Part shown: positions 47,299 to 56,108 of the stretch, one piece after another
Numbering within the stretch: position 1 is the first letter of the stretch
Layout: each line of letters starts with the position of its first letter
Origin: Verrucomicrobiota bacterium
Lineage (GTDB): Bacteria > Verrucomicrobiota > Verrucomicrobiia > Palsa-1439
DNA: 64,000 nt
Assembly (NCBI GenBank): GCA_016871575.1
Contig: VHCW01000008.1
Location: 1 to 64,000, forward strand
Direction of reading: 5' to 3'
Made by a program: the position numbers and the translations under genes
Notes under the pieces: generated by a model
What the model was told of the DNA's origin: nothing
Seen by the model: only the letters and a program-made list of their open reading frames with translations
Databases searched by the model: none

Positions 47299-47318
47299 AC
47301 GAACACGCATGTGTTCGT
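47299..47318 (+). other. Perfect hairpin in the pilin 3' UTR
   Basis: ACGAACAC, loop GCAT, GTGTTCGT, 12 bp after the pilin stop and 12 bp before the terminator. It has no T-run and may protect the mRNA 3' end. Confidence 0.6.
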
Positions 47319-47330
47319 AAGAAGGATATA

Positions 47331-47370
47331 GAGGCAGGAGACTCGTTCTCCTGCCTCTCTCTTTTTTATT
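47331..47370 (+). terminator. Rho-independent terminator after the pilin gene
   Basis: GAGGCAGGAGA (47331-47341), loop CTCGT, TCTCCTGCCTC (47347-47357), followed by TCTCTTTTTTATT. It separates the pilin from pilMNOPQ; readthrough would give lower expression of the assembly genes. Confidence 0.9.
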
Positions 47371-47408
47371 CGCGCCAATGAAATTCCTGTGATATAAGCA
47401 ACGAAACC

Positions 47409-48455
47409 ATGTTTTTGTTGAGAAAAAAGGCGCGCAAACGAGACACTGTGGTCGGGCTGGATCTTGGCGGCCATCAGTGGAAAGGTGTCGTCATCCGGCG
47501 CGCCGCGCAAGGGCTGCAACTCAGCCAATACGCAGTCGTGCCGGCGCCACCCAATCCCGGCAAGGCCAGTTCCCAGGCGCAGGCGGCGGCGGCGGCGCAA
47601 GCGTTGCTCTCGCAACTGAACACCAGTGAGCGCCAAGCCAACGTGGCCATGAGCACTTCCAATGCGGTGCTGGCAAAAATCGAGATGCCCCGTTTGTCGC
47701 CGGAGGAACTGCGCGTCGCCGTCAGCTTGAACAGCATTCGTTACCTGCGCCGTGACCTCAGCAGTTATTACCTTGATGCCGCCGAACTGGGCGACAGCGC
47801 TGCCAGCAGCAAGACGCGTCGCACCCCCACGATGCCGGTCTTGGTTGCCGGCGCCCCGAGGGAAGAGGTGCTTTGGTGTCGCAGCGCGCTGACCGCCGCC
47901 AGGATCAAGGCGGAAACGATTGAGCTGTCCGCCGTGGCTGCCATCAATGCCCTCCAGCGCAGCCATGCCCAGGTCTGCGAACAAAATGATGTTCTTCTCC
48001 TGGATATCGGCCATCAAGTCACCAGCTTGAACTTCCTGCGCAGCGGCCTGCCGTTGATGGCGCGGTTGATTCCCTTTGGCGGCGCGCAAATCACGGATCA
48101 AATCGTGCAGACACTCGGCGTGCCGCCGGCGGTTGCGGAACAACAGAAACCGTCCATGAACACGGAAACGGGCGAGATGATGCGCGAGCCGCTGCAACTC
48201 TTGGCGCGGGAAGTGCGTTCTTCGATAGATTTTGTGGAACGCCAGCACGACTGCGCCATCCGACACGCCTTCGCCGGCGGGGGCACGGCTTGCAACGCGG
48301 CTTTTCTTGAGATACTGAGCCAGGAAATCGGTTTGTTGATTCAACGCTGGAATCCGCTGGAAGGATGCGACACGGCCGGCGTGGAGGAGGCCGCGCTGCG
48401 GTCGGTGGCGCCCTGCCTGGGGGCGGCTGCCGGCGCGGCTGTCGCGCAATTGTAG
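47409..48455 (+). CDS. pilM: Type IV pilus assembly ATPase-like protein PilM
   Basis: A 348-residue actin-like PilM. VVGLDLGGHQWKGVVI is the phosphate-1 region, DVLLLDIGHQVTSLN the second, and AGGGTACNAAFLEIL the adenosine-binding region. It assembles inside the membrane and binds the N-terminus of PilN. The gene is followed by pilN, pilO, pilP and pilQ, giving the canonical assembly operon. It begins 122 bp after the pilin stop, past a strong terminator. Confidence 0.93.
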   Translation: MFLLRKKARKRDTVVGLDLGGHQWKGVVIRRAAQGLQLSQYAVVPAPPNPGKASSQAQAAAAAQALLSQLNTSERQANVAMSTSNAVLAKIEMPRLSPEELRVAVSLNSIRYLRRDLSSYYLDAAELGDSAASSKTRRTPTMPVLVAGAPREEVLWCRSALTAARIKAETIELSAVAAINALQRSHAQVCEQNDVLLLDIGHQVTSLNFLRSGLPLMARLIPFGGAQITDQIVQTLGVPPAVAEQQKPSMNTETGEMMREPLQLLAREVRSSIDFVERQHDCAIRHAFAGGGTACNAAFLEILSQEIGLLIQRWNPLEGCDTAGVEEAALRSVAPCLGAAAGAAVAQL

Positions 48456-48468
48456 GAGAGGATGACCG

Positions 48469-49125
48469 TTGACACCACTGACGCTCAATTTGTTGGCGGA
48501 GGAACAGCAGGCCGAGGCGGCCAGCGCGCGCGACCCGGTGAAGTTCGCCATTGTGATCAGCATCCTGATCCTCCTGATAACGGCGAGTGTCGGCGTGTGG
48601 ATGATGATGCGGGCGGAACAAAAGAGGGCGGAGGCCGATCGCTTGCAGAAGCGATGGGACGAGATGACAACGAAACAGAGCGGCGGCACGTTCCGGTCAT
48701 TGAAACTGTTTGCCGAGGACCTCGTCAGCATCCACCAGCGACGGATGCTGCTGGCGCCGCAACTGGCGCGCATCAAGGATCTGATGCCGGATTCGATTTT
48801 CATGGGGCGCATGGGGTTGCGGATGAACACGGAAGTCACCACTGTGCGCGCGCCGGCACCGGCGGAAGGAGATGCGCCGCGCGCGACGCGGTCGCAGACC
48901 GTCGAGTGGTTGCTGTTGCGGCTGGAAGGCACTGCGATTGGCGCGCGGCCCGAGATTGATGTGGATGATTTTCTGCAAACGTTGCGCACCGACCCGGTCC
49001 TGAGCAATCAGGTCAGGGAGGTCAGCTTGCGTTCGACTGGACGGACGCCGCCCGGCACGGGGCCGAAGCCGAAAACTCTCATGGCCCAATTCGTGATCGA
49101 GTGCCTCTACAAGGAGCACAAATGA
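48469..49125 (+). CDS. pilN: Type IV pilus assembly protein PilN
   Basis: A 218-residue bitopic protein: a short cytoplasmic start LTLNLLAEEQQ, one helix at about 26-47 (FAIVISILILLITASVGVW), then a coiled segment and a periplasmic ferredoxin-like domain. The start is TTG 48469 with AGGAGAGG 10 bp upstream, because no ATG lies before the PilM-binding motif. It ends overlapping the pilO ATG (ATGA at 49122-49125). It pairs with PilO as the inner-membrane alignment complex. Confidence 0.85.
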   Translation: MTPLTLNLLAEEQQAEAASARDPVKFAIVISILILLITASVGVWMMMRAEQKRAEADRLQKRWDEMTTKQSGGTFRSLKLFAEDLVSIHQRRMLLAPQLARIKDLMPDSIFMGRMGLRMNTEVTTVRAPAPAEGDAPRATRSQTVEWLLLRLEGTAIGARPEIDVDDFLQTLRTDPVLSNQVREVSLRSTGRTPPGTGPKPKTLMAQFVIECLYKEHK

Positions 49126-49742
49126 AGTTCCTGCGTCAATTGCCCAAGGAAAAGATGCAGAAACTGGTGTTGACGGGCATTTTCACCTTGATTGGCGTCT
49201 CAGCGATGGCGGTGTTCTGGATCGGGGAGGAACGCGGCAAGGTCGCCAAGAATGAGGAGAAGATCGCCAAACTGGAGCCGCAGATTCTCGACCGGGAACG
49301 CAAAGACCGGGCCGAGATGCTTAACGAGCCGTTGCGACAACAATTGGCCACATTCGTCCAGACCCAGCAACTCACGATGCTCACCGGCGACTTCTTCAGT
49401 TGGCTGGTGCGCGAGGTGATGCTCTTCGCCGAGCGATACCCGGTCCAGATGGTCAGCATCCGTCCCGGCCAGAAACAATCGCACCCGGTCGTTGGCAGCT
49501 ATGAGATCTACAACGCGCACGTGGAAGTGCGCGGCACGTATGACGATTTGGGGCGGTTCGTTTGCGGATTGGAGAATTCTTTTCCCACGGCACAGATCCG
49601 CGGGCTTGACGTGACGCCCGGCGAAGGCGACGCCGGTCTCGTCCGGGGAGCGACGATCGAAATCGGTTTCCTGATCTGGCCGGAGAATGCCACGGCATGG
49701 GTCACTCCCAAATCCCATGAGGAGCCAAGGAAAAAACAATGA
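49122..49742 (+). CDS. pilO: Type IV pilus assembly protein PilO
   Basis: A 206-residue bitopic protein with one helix at about 17-36 (LVLTGIFTLIGVSAMAVFW), a coiled region (EEKIAKLEPQILDRERKD) and a periplasmic domain (YNAHVEVRGTYDDLGRFVCG). ATG 49122 overlaps the pilN stop and is preferred over 49101. It forms a heterodimer with PilN. It overlaps the PilP-like gene by 4 bp (49739-49742). Confidence 0.87.
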   Translation: MKFLRQLPKEKMQKLVLTGIFTLIGVSAMAVFWIGEERGKVAKNEEKIAKLEPQILDRERKDRAEMLNEPLRQQLATFVQTQQLTMLTGDFFSWLVREVMLFAERYPVQMVSIRPGQKQSHPVVGSYEIYNAHVEVRGTYDDLGRFVCGLENSFPTAQIRGLDVTPGEGDAGLVRGATIEIGFLIWPENATAWVTPKSHEEPRKKQ

Positions 49743-50221
49743 AGCGCGCCTGTTTACCCCTGGCGATTGTTGCGATGGCGGCCGGCGTTTGCGTTTCCTC
49801 GGAGCCTGTCCCGCCCACGAATGCCCCTTCGGGATTCGCCCCGCAGATGCGCGAGTCCGCCTACGCCCCCCAAAAGAAACGCGACCCGTTTTTGAGAACC
49901 GACCTTGTCGCGCAAAAAAAACCGATCGCGGAAAAAAACACGGTCCCAACCCCGCCACCGTCATTGCCGCCGCCGCCCAAGCCGGAAATTCCCCCTTCGG
50001 CGTTTCGTTTGCAAGCCTGCCTGCGCGACCGGGCCGTCCCGGTGGCTCTCGTCAACGGGAAAGTGCTCGAATTGAACAAGGTCGTGATGATGCAGATTGG
50101 CAGCGCGGAATTCCCCGTGAAAGCCGTCGAAATCGGACTGGAACGGGTTGTTCTGGACGTGGACGGGCAACGAGTGGAAGTGCGCATGGAAGACGCGCTT
50201 TCACTGCCGAAACAAAAATAA
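49739..50221 (+). CDS. PilP-like pilus assembly lipoprotein or exported protein
   Basis: A 160-residue exported protein with a signal peptide (MKRACLPLAIVAMAAGVCVS). A proline-rich stretch (PTPPPSLPPPPKPEIPP) is followed by a small beta domain (ALVNGKVLELNKV, RVEVRMEDALSL). KRDPFL matches the PilP/GspC-type motif that contacts the secretin. C18 is close to a lipobox but the consensus is weak. The position between pilO and pilQ supports the PilP role. Confidence 0.8.
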   Translation: MKRACLPLAIVAMAAGVCVSSEPVPPTNAPSGFAPQMRESAYAPQKKRDPFLRTDLVAQKKPIAEKNTVPTPPPSLPPPPKPEIPPSAFRLQACLRDRAVPVALVNGKVLELNKVVMMQIGSAEFPVKAVEIGLERVVLDVDGQRVEVRMEDALSLPKQK

Positions 50222-50296
50222 CCAACCGGGGCTGGCCCAAGACCTGCTCCCACAACAACCGATATGTTCGGTATCAGTACCATAGGAGAGCGAGAC

Positions 50297-51802
50297 ATGA
50301 AGAAGCAATGGATCATCGCATCGCTCTGCGCCGTGTGCCTGCCGTTGATGGGGACAGGATTGCGCGCGCAGCAACCCGCCGCCACACCCGCCGCCGCAGC
50401 GGCGGAAATCAAAATGGAGGAGGGCGGCGCCTACAGTTTTGCCGACACGGAAATTGCGCTGGCGCTCACCACGCTGGCGCGCCGCGCCGGCGTCAGTCTC
50501 GTCCTTGGCGACAACATCATCGGCAAAGTCACCGTGCATTTGGAGAAAGTCTCGCCGAAGGACGCGATGCGCCTGATTGCCGAATCGAAGGGCTACGTGT
50601 TCCAGGAAGAGAACAACATCGTGAGAGTCCGCACCAAGGAGGACGCCGAGAACCAACCGCTTGAAGTCCGCGTCTTCACGTTGAAGTACGCCAAGGGCGA
50701 AGACATTCAGAAAGTGATTAGCGACATCAAAGGTCCGCGCGGCAAGGTGCAGTTGGACGTTCGCAGCAACACACTGGTGATTTCCGATACGGCCGTCAAC
50801 TTGGAGAAGATCGTGCCGGTGGTGGAGGCGCTGGACACGCAGACGCCACAGGTGATGATCGAGGCGAAATTTATCGAAACGACGAAGAACCCGAAGAAAG
50901 ACCTCGGCATCAACTGGAGCGACACCTTGGGGGCGCACAAGTTCACCATGGGCGGCAAACCGGCCGGTTCCGGTGGTAGCGACAGTACTGTTGTGACCGG
51001 GCCATTTACGATGGGGCAGGGGGCCGGGATGGTCGGGTCTTGGCTGGGCACCAGCATGTCGGTGCTGGACATGGGACAGGCGAGCATTGTGCTGTCCTTC
51101 TTGAACAGCGACAAGGACACCGAACTGCTTGCCAATCCGCGCGTGGTCACGACGGACAACGGAAAGGCGAATATCAATATCACCCAACAATATCCGATTC
51201 CTCAATTCACCTTCAGCGAATCAACGGCTTCGTTCCAATTGAATGGATTCATGTACAAGGATATTGGTATTACCTTGAAGGTTACTCCCCGCATTAATCG
51301 TGATAACTTTGTCACCCTCGAAGTGGCGCCGGAAGTCAGTGATTCGAATGAGGCCAAGACCTTTGCGACCGAAAAGGCTACGTTTGACGTTCCGATCATC
51401 CAGACCCGCAACGTCACCACCACCGTGCTCATCAAGAGCGGGCACACGCTGGCCATGGGCGGTTTGATCCGGGAGGAGACCATCAATGGTTTCACCAAGG
51501 TGCCCGTCATGGGGGATGTGCCGGTGCTGGGGCCGTTGTTCCGCAGCAAGAGCCTCGAAAAACGCAAACGCAACCTGCTCATCTTCCTGACGCCGACCGT
51601 GGTGGATTCTTCGGCGCCACAGCCCACGGGGCTGGAGAAACACGCCGACGGCTTGCCGGCGGAAGAAATCTTTGTGGACGACAAGTGGATGCCCAAGGAC
51701 AACGCCAAGCCGGGCGACCTGATGAAGAACCTGAACATCCAGAAGAAAGCACCGGCTCCGGTTCCGTCGAAAAGCCCGACTACGAACTTTGGGCCGAAAT
51801 AA
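50297..51802 (+). CDS. pilQ: Type IV pilus secretin PilQ
   Basis: A 501-residue outer-membrane secretin, shorter than Proteobacterial PilQ because AMIN domains are missing. ATG 50297 (MKKQWIIASLCAVCLPL) gives a signal peptide and follows GGAGAG. An STN-like/N0 domain (FADTEIALALTTLARRAGVS) is followed by an N1 domain (VRVFTLKYAKGEDIQKVI) and the secretin core (VMIEAKFIETTKN, LLANPRVVTTDNGKANI, VLIKSGHTLAMGGLI, VPVLGPLFRSK). It would form the gated channel through which the pilus leaves. Confidence 0.93.
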   Translation: MKKQWIIASLCAVCLPLMGTGLRAQQPAATPAAAAAEIKMEEGGAYSFADTEIALALTTLARRAGVSLVLGDNIIGKVTVHLEKVSPKDAMRLIAESKGYVFQEENNIVRVRTKEDAENQPLEVRVFTLKYAKGEDIQKVISDIKGPRGKVQLDVRSNTLVISDTAVNLEKIVPVVEALDTQTPQVMIEAKFIETTKNPKKDLGINWSDTLGAHKFTMGGKPAGSGGSDSTVVTGPFTMGQGAGMVGSWLGTSMSVLDMGQASIVLSFLNSDKDTELLANPRVVTTDNGKANINITQQYPIPQFTFSESTASFQLNGFMYKDIGITLKVTPRINRDNFVTLEVAPEVSDSNEAKTFATEKATFDVPIIQTRNVTTTVLIKSGHTLAMGGLIREETINGFTKVPVMGDVPVLGPLFRSKSLEKRKRNLLIFLTPTVVDSSAPQPTGLEKHADGLPAEEIFVDDKWMPKDNAKPGDLMKNLNIQKKAPAPVPSKSPTTNFGPK

Positions 51803-51832
51803 GACGGTTGGTTCTCAATACACTGCCGTAAC

Positions 51833-51866
51833 AAGGGCGGGGCAATTGCCTCGCCCTTGGCTTTCT
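51833..51866 (+). terminator. Terminator-like hairpin after pilQ
   Basis: AAGGGCGGGGC (51833-51843), loop AATT, GCCTCGCCCTT (51848-51858), an 11-bp stem with one G-T pair, 30 bp after the pilQ stop. The T-tract (GGCTTTCT) is weak. Confidence 0.6.
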
Positions 51867-52123
51867 GACGGACTTGCTGGGTGTGAGATTATCCCTGAAC
51901 GCCGATGGCAGTCGGCGGGCACCTGTTTTCCTTGGGGGAGAATTGGCCTGCTGCCAATTGTACTTCCTATCGGGAGTGCCCTCTGTAGGTCAAGAGCGAC
52001 TGACAAAACCGCCGGTAGGGACAAGCCGCCGGCTCGTCCGCGAAAGATGCTGATCGGCGGGCAACCCGGCAAGTCGCCTCACTTTCAAAACGATCCAGTT
52101 TTTGGAGGCAAGGTCAAACCAGC
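51867..52123. other. Intergenic between convergent pilus operons
   Basis: No gene seen. One further hairpin, AATTGGC-CTGCT-GCCAATT (51941-51959), and a GC-rich GCCGCCGG/CCGGCGGC-type inverted region near 52010-52035. Confidence 0.4.
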
Positions 52124-54421
52124 TTATTGAAGTCTGGACCACGAGCGCCAACTGTTGGCAACCCTGTGCCAGGCAGTGTCCACGATGATGCTGCGCTGTG
52201 TGCCGACGGGGTGGGGCAGTCCCGGAACCATGATGCGCCCCTTGCGGATGCGCTCGTCCAGGGAAATGTCCAGACGCGTGCGCGTGTAGCCGCTGCCACT
52301 GAGGCGATTGATGCGGACGTGATTTCCTGCGGTCATGTTGCCGAAGACGCTGATATAGGGTTGGGCAGTGGTGTTCAGGTTGTTGTCCACAAAATCGTTC
52401 TCGGCATAAAGCATGGCATGGATGCTGCCGCCAGTGCCGAATTGCCGGTCACCGATGTAGATGTTGCCGCTGTTGGTGCAAGCTGTATTCTTCAGGGCGA
52501 TCAAGCAAAGCGCGTCCGTTGGATCGGGGACTTTGGTGCTGTCAAAGTTTGCGTATTGAATCTGGTTGGTGCCCGTCGGGTAATTGGCGTTGTAATAAAA
52601 CTCATCAGAGATTGTGATGTTGCCCTTGGCGACAATGGTGATGCGGGTGCCCGGGTTGCGGAAACGCATGCTGAACGCGCTGGGATGGTGGATATAAAGA
52701 TTGCCGTCCACGTAGTAGAGCAGATTGTTGTGGTTGGTTCTCACGTTGATATACATCGAGTCGGTAACATTGTTATACCATGTGCCATCGGATTTCTGGA
52801 CGTTATCATTGGCGCAAATGGCGGGTGCAGGAGAGCTATTGTAGCTGGAATCGGCGGGGTCTTCGAGGAAGTAGTCGTCAATGCGCGCGCCGGTGTTGTC
52901 GTAGATGGCAGTATACGAACGACCATTAACACTGCCGCTGCTGCCGCTGGTGGGCGGATTGCGGACAAAGATGTGTTCGGGACGGTTCAGGTCCGTGATC
53001 GCCTTGGCGGTGCCATAATCACTGGCGGTGACAGCCACATCGTGTCCCCATCGGCTGAGGGCGTCGCCTGGTTGGCTGCCGGTGCGCGGCAGGTGGTAAT
53101 ACATTCGCTGTAGGTCGGGCGGGTCAATCGTCAGGTCGCTGCCAGTGGCAGATGCCTGTCCTGTGCCGGGAGAGGGCATGCCGGTGATGTTTCCGGTGGC
53201 CTGTGTGCCGTAGTCGTAAATCCCATTGCGATCATCCGCAAAAGGTTCGCCGAAGTCATAGACGCCGTTGCCACGGTCCGTAAATGGTTCCGGCACTGTG
53301 TAGTAGCCGTCGCCCACGTCTTCGTAGGACTCCGCCGGCCAACTGGCGCAGGAACGCCAGCGTCCACCGCTGTAGTACTGGGTTTTCCAGACGCCGTTTT
53401 GCCAGTAGCCGCCGGCCGCATCCCAACGCCCGTTTTGGCGATAATTTCGGCGTGTGGAGTTGTTGTCCTCGACCCATTCTTCCCCAGCGTCATACTGCCC
53501 ATTGCCCGTATCCACGACGGTATCCACGCCGGCGTCGTACACGCCGTTGCCGTTTTGGTCAATGTAGGAATCGCCGGCGTCGCGGATGCCGTTGCCATTG
53601 GTGTCGGTGTACATCTCGCCAATGTCGTACACGCCATTGCCGCCGATGGTGTCCACAAAGGCTTCGCCGAAATTGTATTCGCCATCGCCGTAGTAGTGCT
53701 TGGCGTACGGCGAGATGCTTGCAAGATACGCATCCAATTCAGCTTGTGTAATCGGCGCGCCAAATGTCTGGGTGATGTAGGACTCGCCCCAAGTCTCATT
53801 GGTTGTACAGAGGCGGTTGCCGTCCAAATCGTTCAGCAACTCCGGCAGACGCAGGTGGGCAGTGCCGGTGAGTTCGATGTTGCCGCCGGAATAGGTGTCG
53901 CCCCGGACGAAATCGGCGCCGGTGCTGGAGCCGCCGATTTGCAGCCAATAGTTGGTTGCCCCGCTGGAGTTGCCCGCGAAGAGGGCGTGGGCGTAAAGCG
54001 CATGGATGCTGCGATGTCCCCAACCGAGTTCGAGTTCGCTTTGCACCAGGACTTCGATGCCGTTGTAGCGGCCGGTGGAGCGGACTTGGCGCACACCGTC
54101 GAAGGTGGTGGTGAACCCCCAATCATTGGCCTTGAAGTGGCTGGTTTGATTGAAGTAGGTGCGGGATTGATTGTACGAGATATTGCCGTCGCTGCCGGAG
54201 AAGTCATTGTGATTCAAATTGACCATGGCAGCGTGCAGGCCGGCGTCGGCGAAGAAGGCGGCTTGGTGGTAGGAGTAATTGCGCTGGCAGACGCGCGAGT
54301 AGTTCATCGTCGCGGTCAGAATGGATCCGGCGGCCAAACTGGCCAGACCCATCATCAACAGCGTGGTGATGAGGGTGGAGCCTTTTTCACGATTGTGAGT
54401 TGTGGTTTTCATGATGTTCAC
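52124..54421 (-). CDS. Large PilX-like minor pilin / tip protein with calcium-loop repeats
   Basis: A 765-residue protein opening with a prepilin- or PilX-like segment (EKGSTLITTLLMMGLASLAAG) but far longer than PilX. Residues about 245-405 hold some eight near-tandem units of 13-16 residues (GDGEYNFGEAFVD, GNGVYDIGEMYTD, TNGNGIRDAGDSYID, GNGVYDAGVD, GNGQYDAGEEWVED, GNGVYDFGEPFAD, DRNGIYDYG), similar to EF-hand or thrombospondin-type calcium loops. The rest is beta-rich (IYIGDRQFGTGGSI). It is the last gene of the minor-pilin operon, after PilW- and PilV-like genes. A calcium-stabilised pilus-tip adhesin is my inference; no PilY1 is in the window. Confidence 0.78.
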   Translation of the reverse strand: MNIMKTTTHNREKGSTLITTLLMMGLASLAAGSILTATMNYSRVCQRNYSYHQAAFFADAGLHAAMVNLNHNDFSGSDGNISYNQSRTYFNQTSHFKANDWGFTTTFDGVRQVRSTGRYNGIEVLVQSELELGWGHRSIHALYAHALFAGNSSGATNYWLQIGGSSTGADFVRGDTYSGGNIELTGTAHLRLPELLNDLDGNRLCTTNETWGESYITQTFGAPITQAELDAYLASISPYAKHYYGDGEYNFGEAFVDTIGGNGVYDIGEMYTDTNGNGIRDAGDSYIDQNGNGVYDAGVDTVVDTGNGQYDAGEEWVEDNNSTRRNYRQNGRWDAAGGYWQNGVWKTQYYSGGRWRSCASWPAESYEDVGDGYYTVPEPFTDRGNGVYDFGEPFADDRNGIYDYGTQATGNITGMPSPGTGQASATGSDLTIDPPDLQRMYYHLPRTGSQPGDALSRWGHDVAVTASDYGTAKAITDLNRPEHIFVRNPPTSGSSGSVNGRSYTAIYDNTGARIDDYFLEDPADSSYNSSPAPAICANDNVQKSDGTWYNNVTDSMYINVRTNHNNLLYYVDGNLYIHHPSAFSMRFRNPGTRITIVAKGNITISDEFYYNANYPTGTNQIQYANFDSTKVPDPTDALCLIALKNTACTNSGNIYIGDRQFGTGGSIHAMLYAENDFVDNNLNTTAQPYISVFGNMTAGNHVRINRLSGSGYTRTRLDISLDERIRKGRIMVPGLPHPVGTQRSIIVDTAWHRVANSWRSWSRLQ
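53207..53690 (-). repeat. Calcium-loop-like repeat block inside the PilX-like gene
   Basis: About eight tandem units encoding D-x-GNG-xYD-xGE-type loops (protein residues about 245-405). Six to seven are good matches, interrupted by a Trp/Tyr/Gly-rich stretch at residues 330-370. Confidence 0.75.
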
Positions 54422-54435
54422 CTGTGAAAGTGGGT

Positions 54436-55020
54436 TTACTGTGGGGCATTGCGAAAGGAGACCGTGAGTTGTATGTAGGCAGCGAAATCACCGTCGTCTG
54501 CGGCGCGAACGCCGCTGGCGGTTGGTTCGGCCACCCGGTAACGGACATTCAGCGCGTTGGGTTTGTTGGTGGTGAAGATGGGCAGGTTGTATCCTTGCGT
54601 CCCCATGATGGCTGTCAATCCGCGGGCGATCAGCGTTTCCGTGTTGTTGCTGCGAACCAGATACAGTCGCCCGTCGCGCAGTTCGGCCATGCTGTTGCTG
54701 TAAACCAAGCGGGTTCGTGTGCCGTCTGGCAAGTAGATCTCAGCCCAGTTGCCGGAGGTGTCGAGGGCATGAATCCCTTCCGCGTTGCGCAGGTAGGTGA
54801 CGAGTTTGTCGCTGCTTTTCATCGCCTCGTTTTGGGACCAGGCGATCTTGGAACATAATGAGGACTGTTCCATGGACCAGATGAAGACGGAGAGCACCAC
54901 GGCAATGGCCGCGAGCGCGATCGCGGAGGCGACGGTGATTTCAACCAAGGTGAACCCCTCACAGGCATTGTGGCGCGAGTGGAGTGAGCGGGGCGTGTTC
55001 ATGGCGCGACGAAGAGTCAT
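54436..55020 (-). CDS. PilW-like minor pilin
   Basis: A 194-residue prepilin: a basic leader ending EG before FTLVEITVASAIALAAIAVV, with E5 of the mature protein. The body is PilW-like in length and places a beta-rich domain after the helix. The start may be the second ATG (MNTPRSLHSRHNACEG) at 55002 instead of 55020, but 55020 overlaps the upstream stop (55017-55020). It would prime pilus assembly with PilV- and PilX-like proteins. Confidence 0.85.
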   Translation of the reverse strand: MTLRRAMNTPRSLHSRHNACEGFTLVEITVASAIALAAIAVVLSVFIWSMEQSSLCSKIAWSQNEAMKSSDKLVTYLRNAEGIHALDTSGNWAEIYLPDGTRTRLVYSNSMAELRDGRLYLVRSNNTETLIARGLTAIMGTQGYNLPIFTTNKPNALNVRYRVAEPTASGVRAADDGDFAAYIQLTVSFRNAPQ

Positions 55021-55421
55021 TGGATGATCGTGGAAAACGTGTTGGTGACGAGTGTCTTTACCAATGGTGAAGGGAAAATCATGTCAATATGGACCTCGGC
55101 ATAAACACTGGTGGATGATCCCATATGCCAGATGACCCGGGGGCGACGGATGATCGGTTGACGGAGGCTGCTGAGATTGGTGTCAACTGCGCTGATGTTG
55201 TTAGACTGGCGCATTTTTACGAAGCCCATGGCGATCATGTCTTCCAATCGCTCCTTGGCAAGGCTTTGCGCCTCAGTGGCAACGCGCGAGTGCTCGGCGA
55301 ACCGACGGGCATGCAAAGTCACCAGCAATACTCCTGAGCACAAGAGCGAGAGAACGCCCAAGGCGATGGCCACCTCGACCAAGGTGAGACCTTCCTGCCG
55401 ATTTTGTAGGTTCCTCAACAT
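55017..55421 (-). CDS. PilV-like minor pilin
   Basis: A 134-residue prepilin. ATG 55421 (MLRNLQNRQEGLTLVEVAIA) puts the cleavage site after G11, giving LTLVE with E5. The frame stays open to 55523 but that part lacks support. It precedes and overlaps the PilW-like gene by 4 bp. A sigma-54-like element lies about 70-80 bp upstream. Length and order (PilV, PilW, PilX-like) match minor-pilin operons. Confidence 0.85.
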   Translation of the reverse strand: MLRNLQNRQEGLTLVEVAIALGVLSLLCSGVLLVTLHARRFAEHSRVATEAQSLAKERLEDMIAMGFVKMRQSNNISAVDTNLSSLRQPIIRRPRVIWHMGSSTSVYAEVHIDMIFPSPLVKTLVTNTFSTIIQ

Positions 55422-55781
55422 GTGTTGTTTGTTGTTGTGGCTGGTATCTTGCTGGGCGTGCGCATAGACACGGGCACAACTGATATTTAGCAGAACATGT
55501 GCCGTTGAAGAATCGTGCGCCACTTTTCCATGACGGGGATGGGGGTACTCAGGCTAAAACTCGTTAACAGCTTGCTAATCAACCGATAATCCTGTATCAG
55601 AAATCCAACTGGTGCCGTGATGTTTGGAACATCAGTTCAGGGGTGCGTGCTGTAGTCGCAGAAGTGAGAAGGGGATTATTAGAGAGGGGCGCTTTGTGTT
55701 TGGTGAACTGAATCTGGCGACTGTGGTTGGGCTGTTTCCGAACGATTACTAGTGCTACATTAATGGCGCGAAAGGAGGACT
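55422..55781. other. 360-bp divergent intergenic region
   Basis: No gene seen. Contains the sigma-54-like element for the minor-pilin operon (55489-55504) on the minus strand and an AAAGGAGG ribosome site for the plus-strand zinc-ribbon gene at the right edge. It is more AT-rich than the flanking genes. Confidence 0.5.
55489..55504 (-). promoter_or_regulatory. Possible sigma-54 promoter of the minor-pilin operon
   Basis: On the minus strand CGGCACATGTTCTGCT has GG and GC elements at the exact -24/-12 spacing, with GGCAC conserved. The first base (C for T) and CTGC for TTGC deviate. A start near 55478 would leave a leader of about 57 bp. Confidence 0.5.
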
Positions 55782-56042
55782 ATGGAGGACAATTCAAATA
55801 GCAGCGACTCTTCGCAGGTGGACGCCGCCAAGACAGGGGCGAAACGGTGCATATTCTGCGGGGTAACAATGGATCCCGCAGCTACCGTATGTAAAACCTG
55901 CGGTTTCGACCCATCATCATGGTCACCCTCTGATCCACAGGGCAAGAGCGCGAAACTGTTTTCGCCATTTACACTTTTCCTGGGTGTCGTTTTCATCATC
56001 CTCTTTGGTATCTGTGTTTATAGGTTCATACTCGTCAACTGA
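55782..56042 (+). CDS. Small zinc-ribbon membrane protein
   Basis: An 86-residue protein with a four-cysteine zinc ribbon (RCIFCGVTMDPAATVCKTCG, two CxxC pairs), then a serine- and proline-rich linker and one C-terminal helix (FTLFLGVVFIILFGICVYRF). AAAGGAGG 5 bp before ATG is a strong ribosome site. It lies between the minor-pilin operon and the TadE genes; the function is unknown. Confidence 0.8.
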   Translation: MEDNSNSSDSSQVDAAKTGAKRCIFCGVTMDPAATVCKTCGFDPSSWSPSDPQGKSAKLFSPFTLFLGVVFIILFGICVYRFILVN

Positions 56043-56108
56043 TTCTTCCGTGCTGTTCGCCGCTTGCATTTGAGTGTCAAAAGGGGTACTTGTTCCCAGA
56101 GGCAGACA

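Noticed and set aside
47280-49007. A 575-codon minus-strand open frame antisense to pilM and pilN
   Set aside because: Both plus-strand genes have clear PilM/PilN features; the antisense frame has low-complexity sequence.
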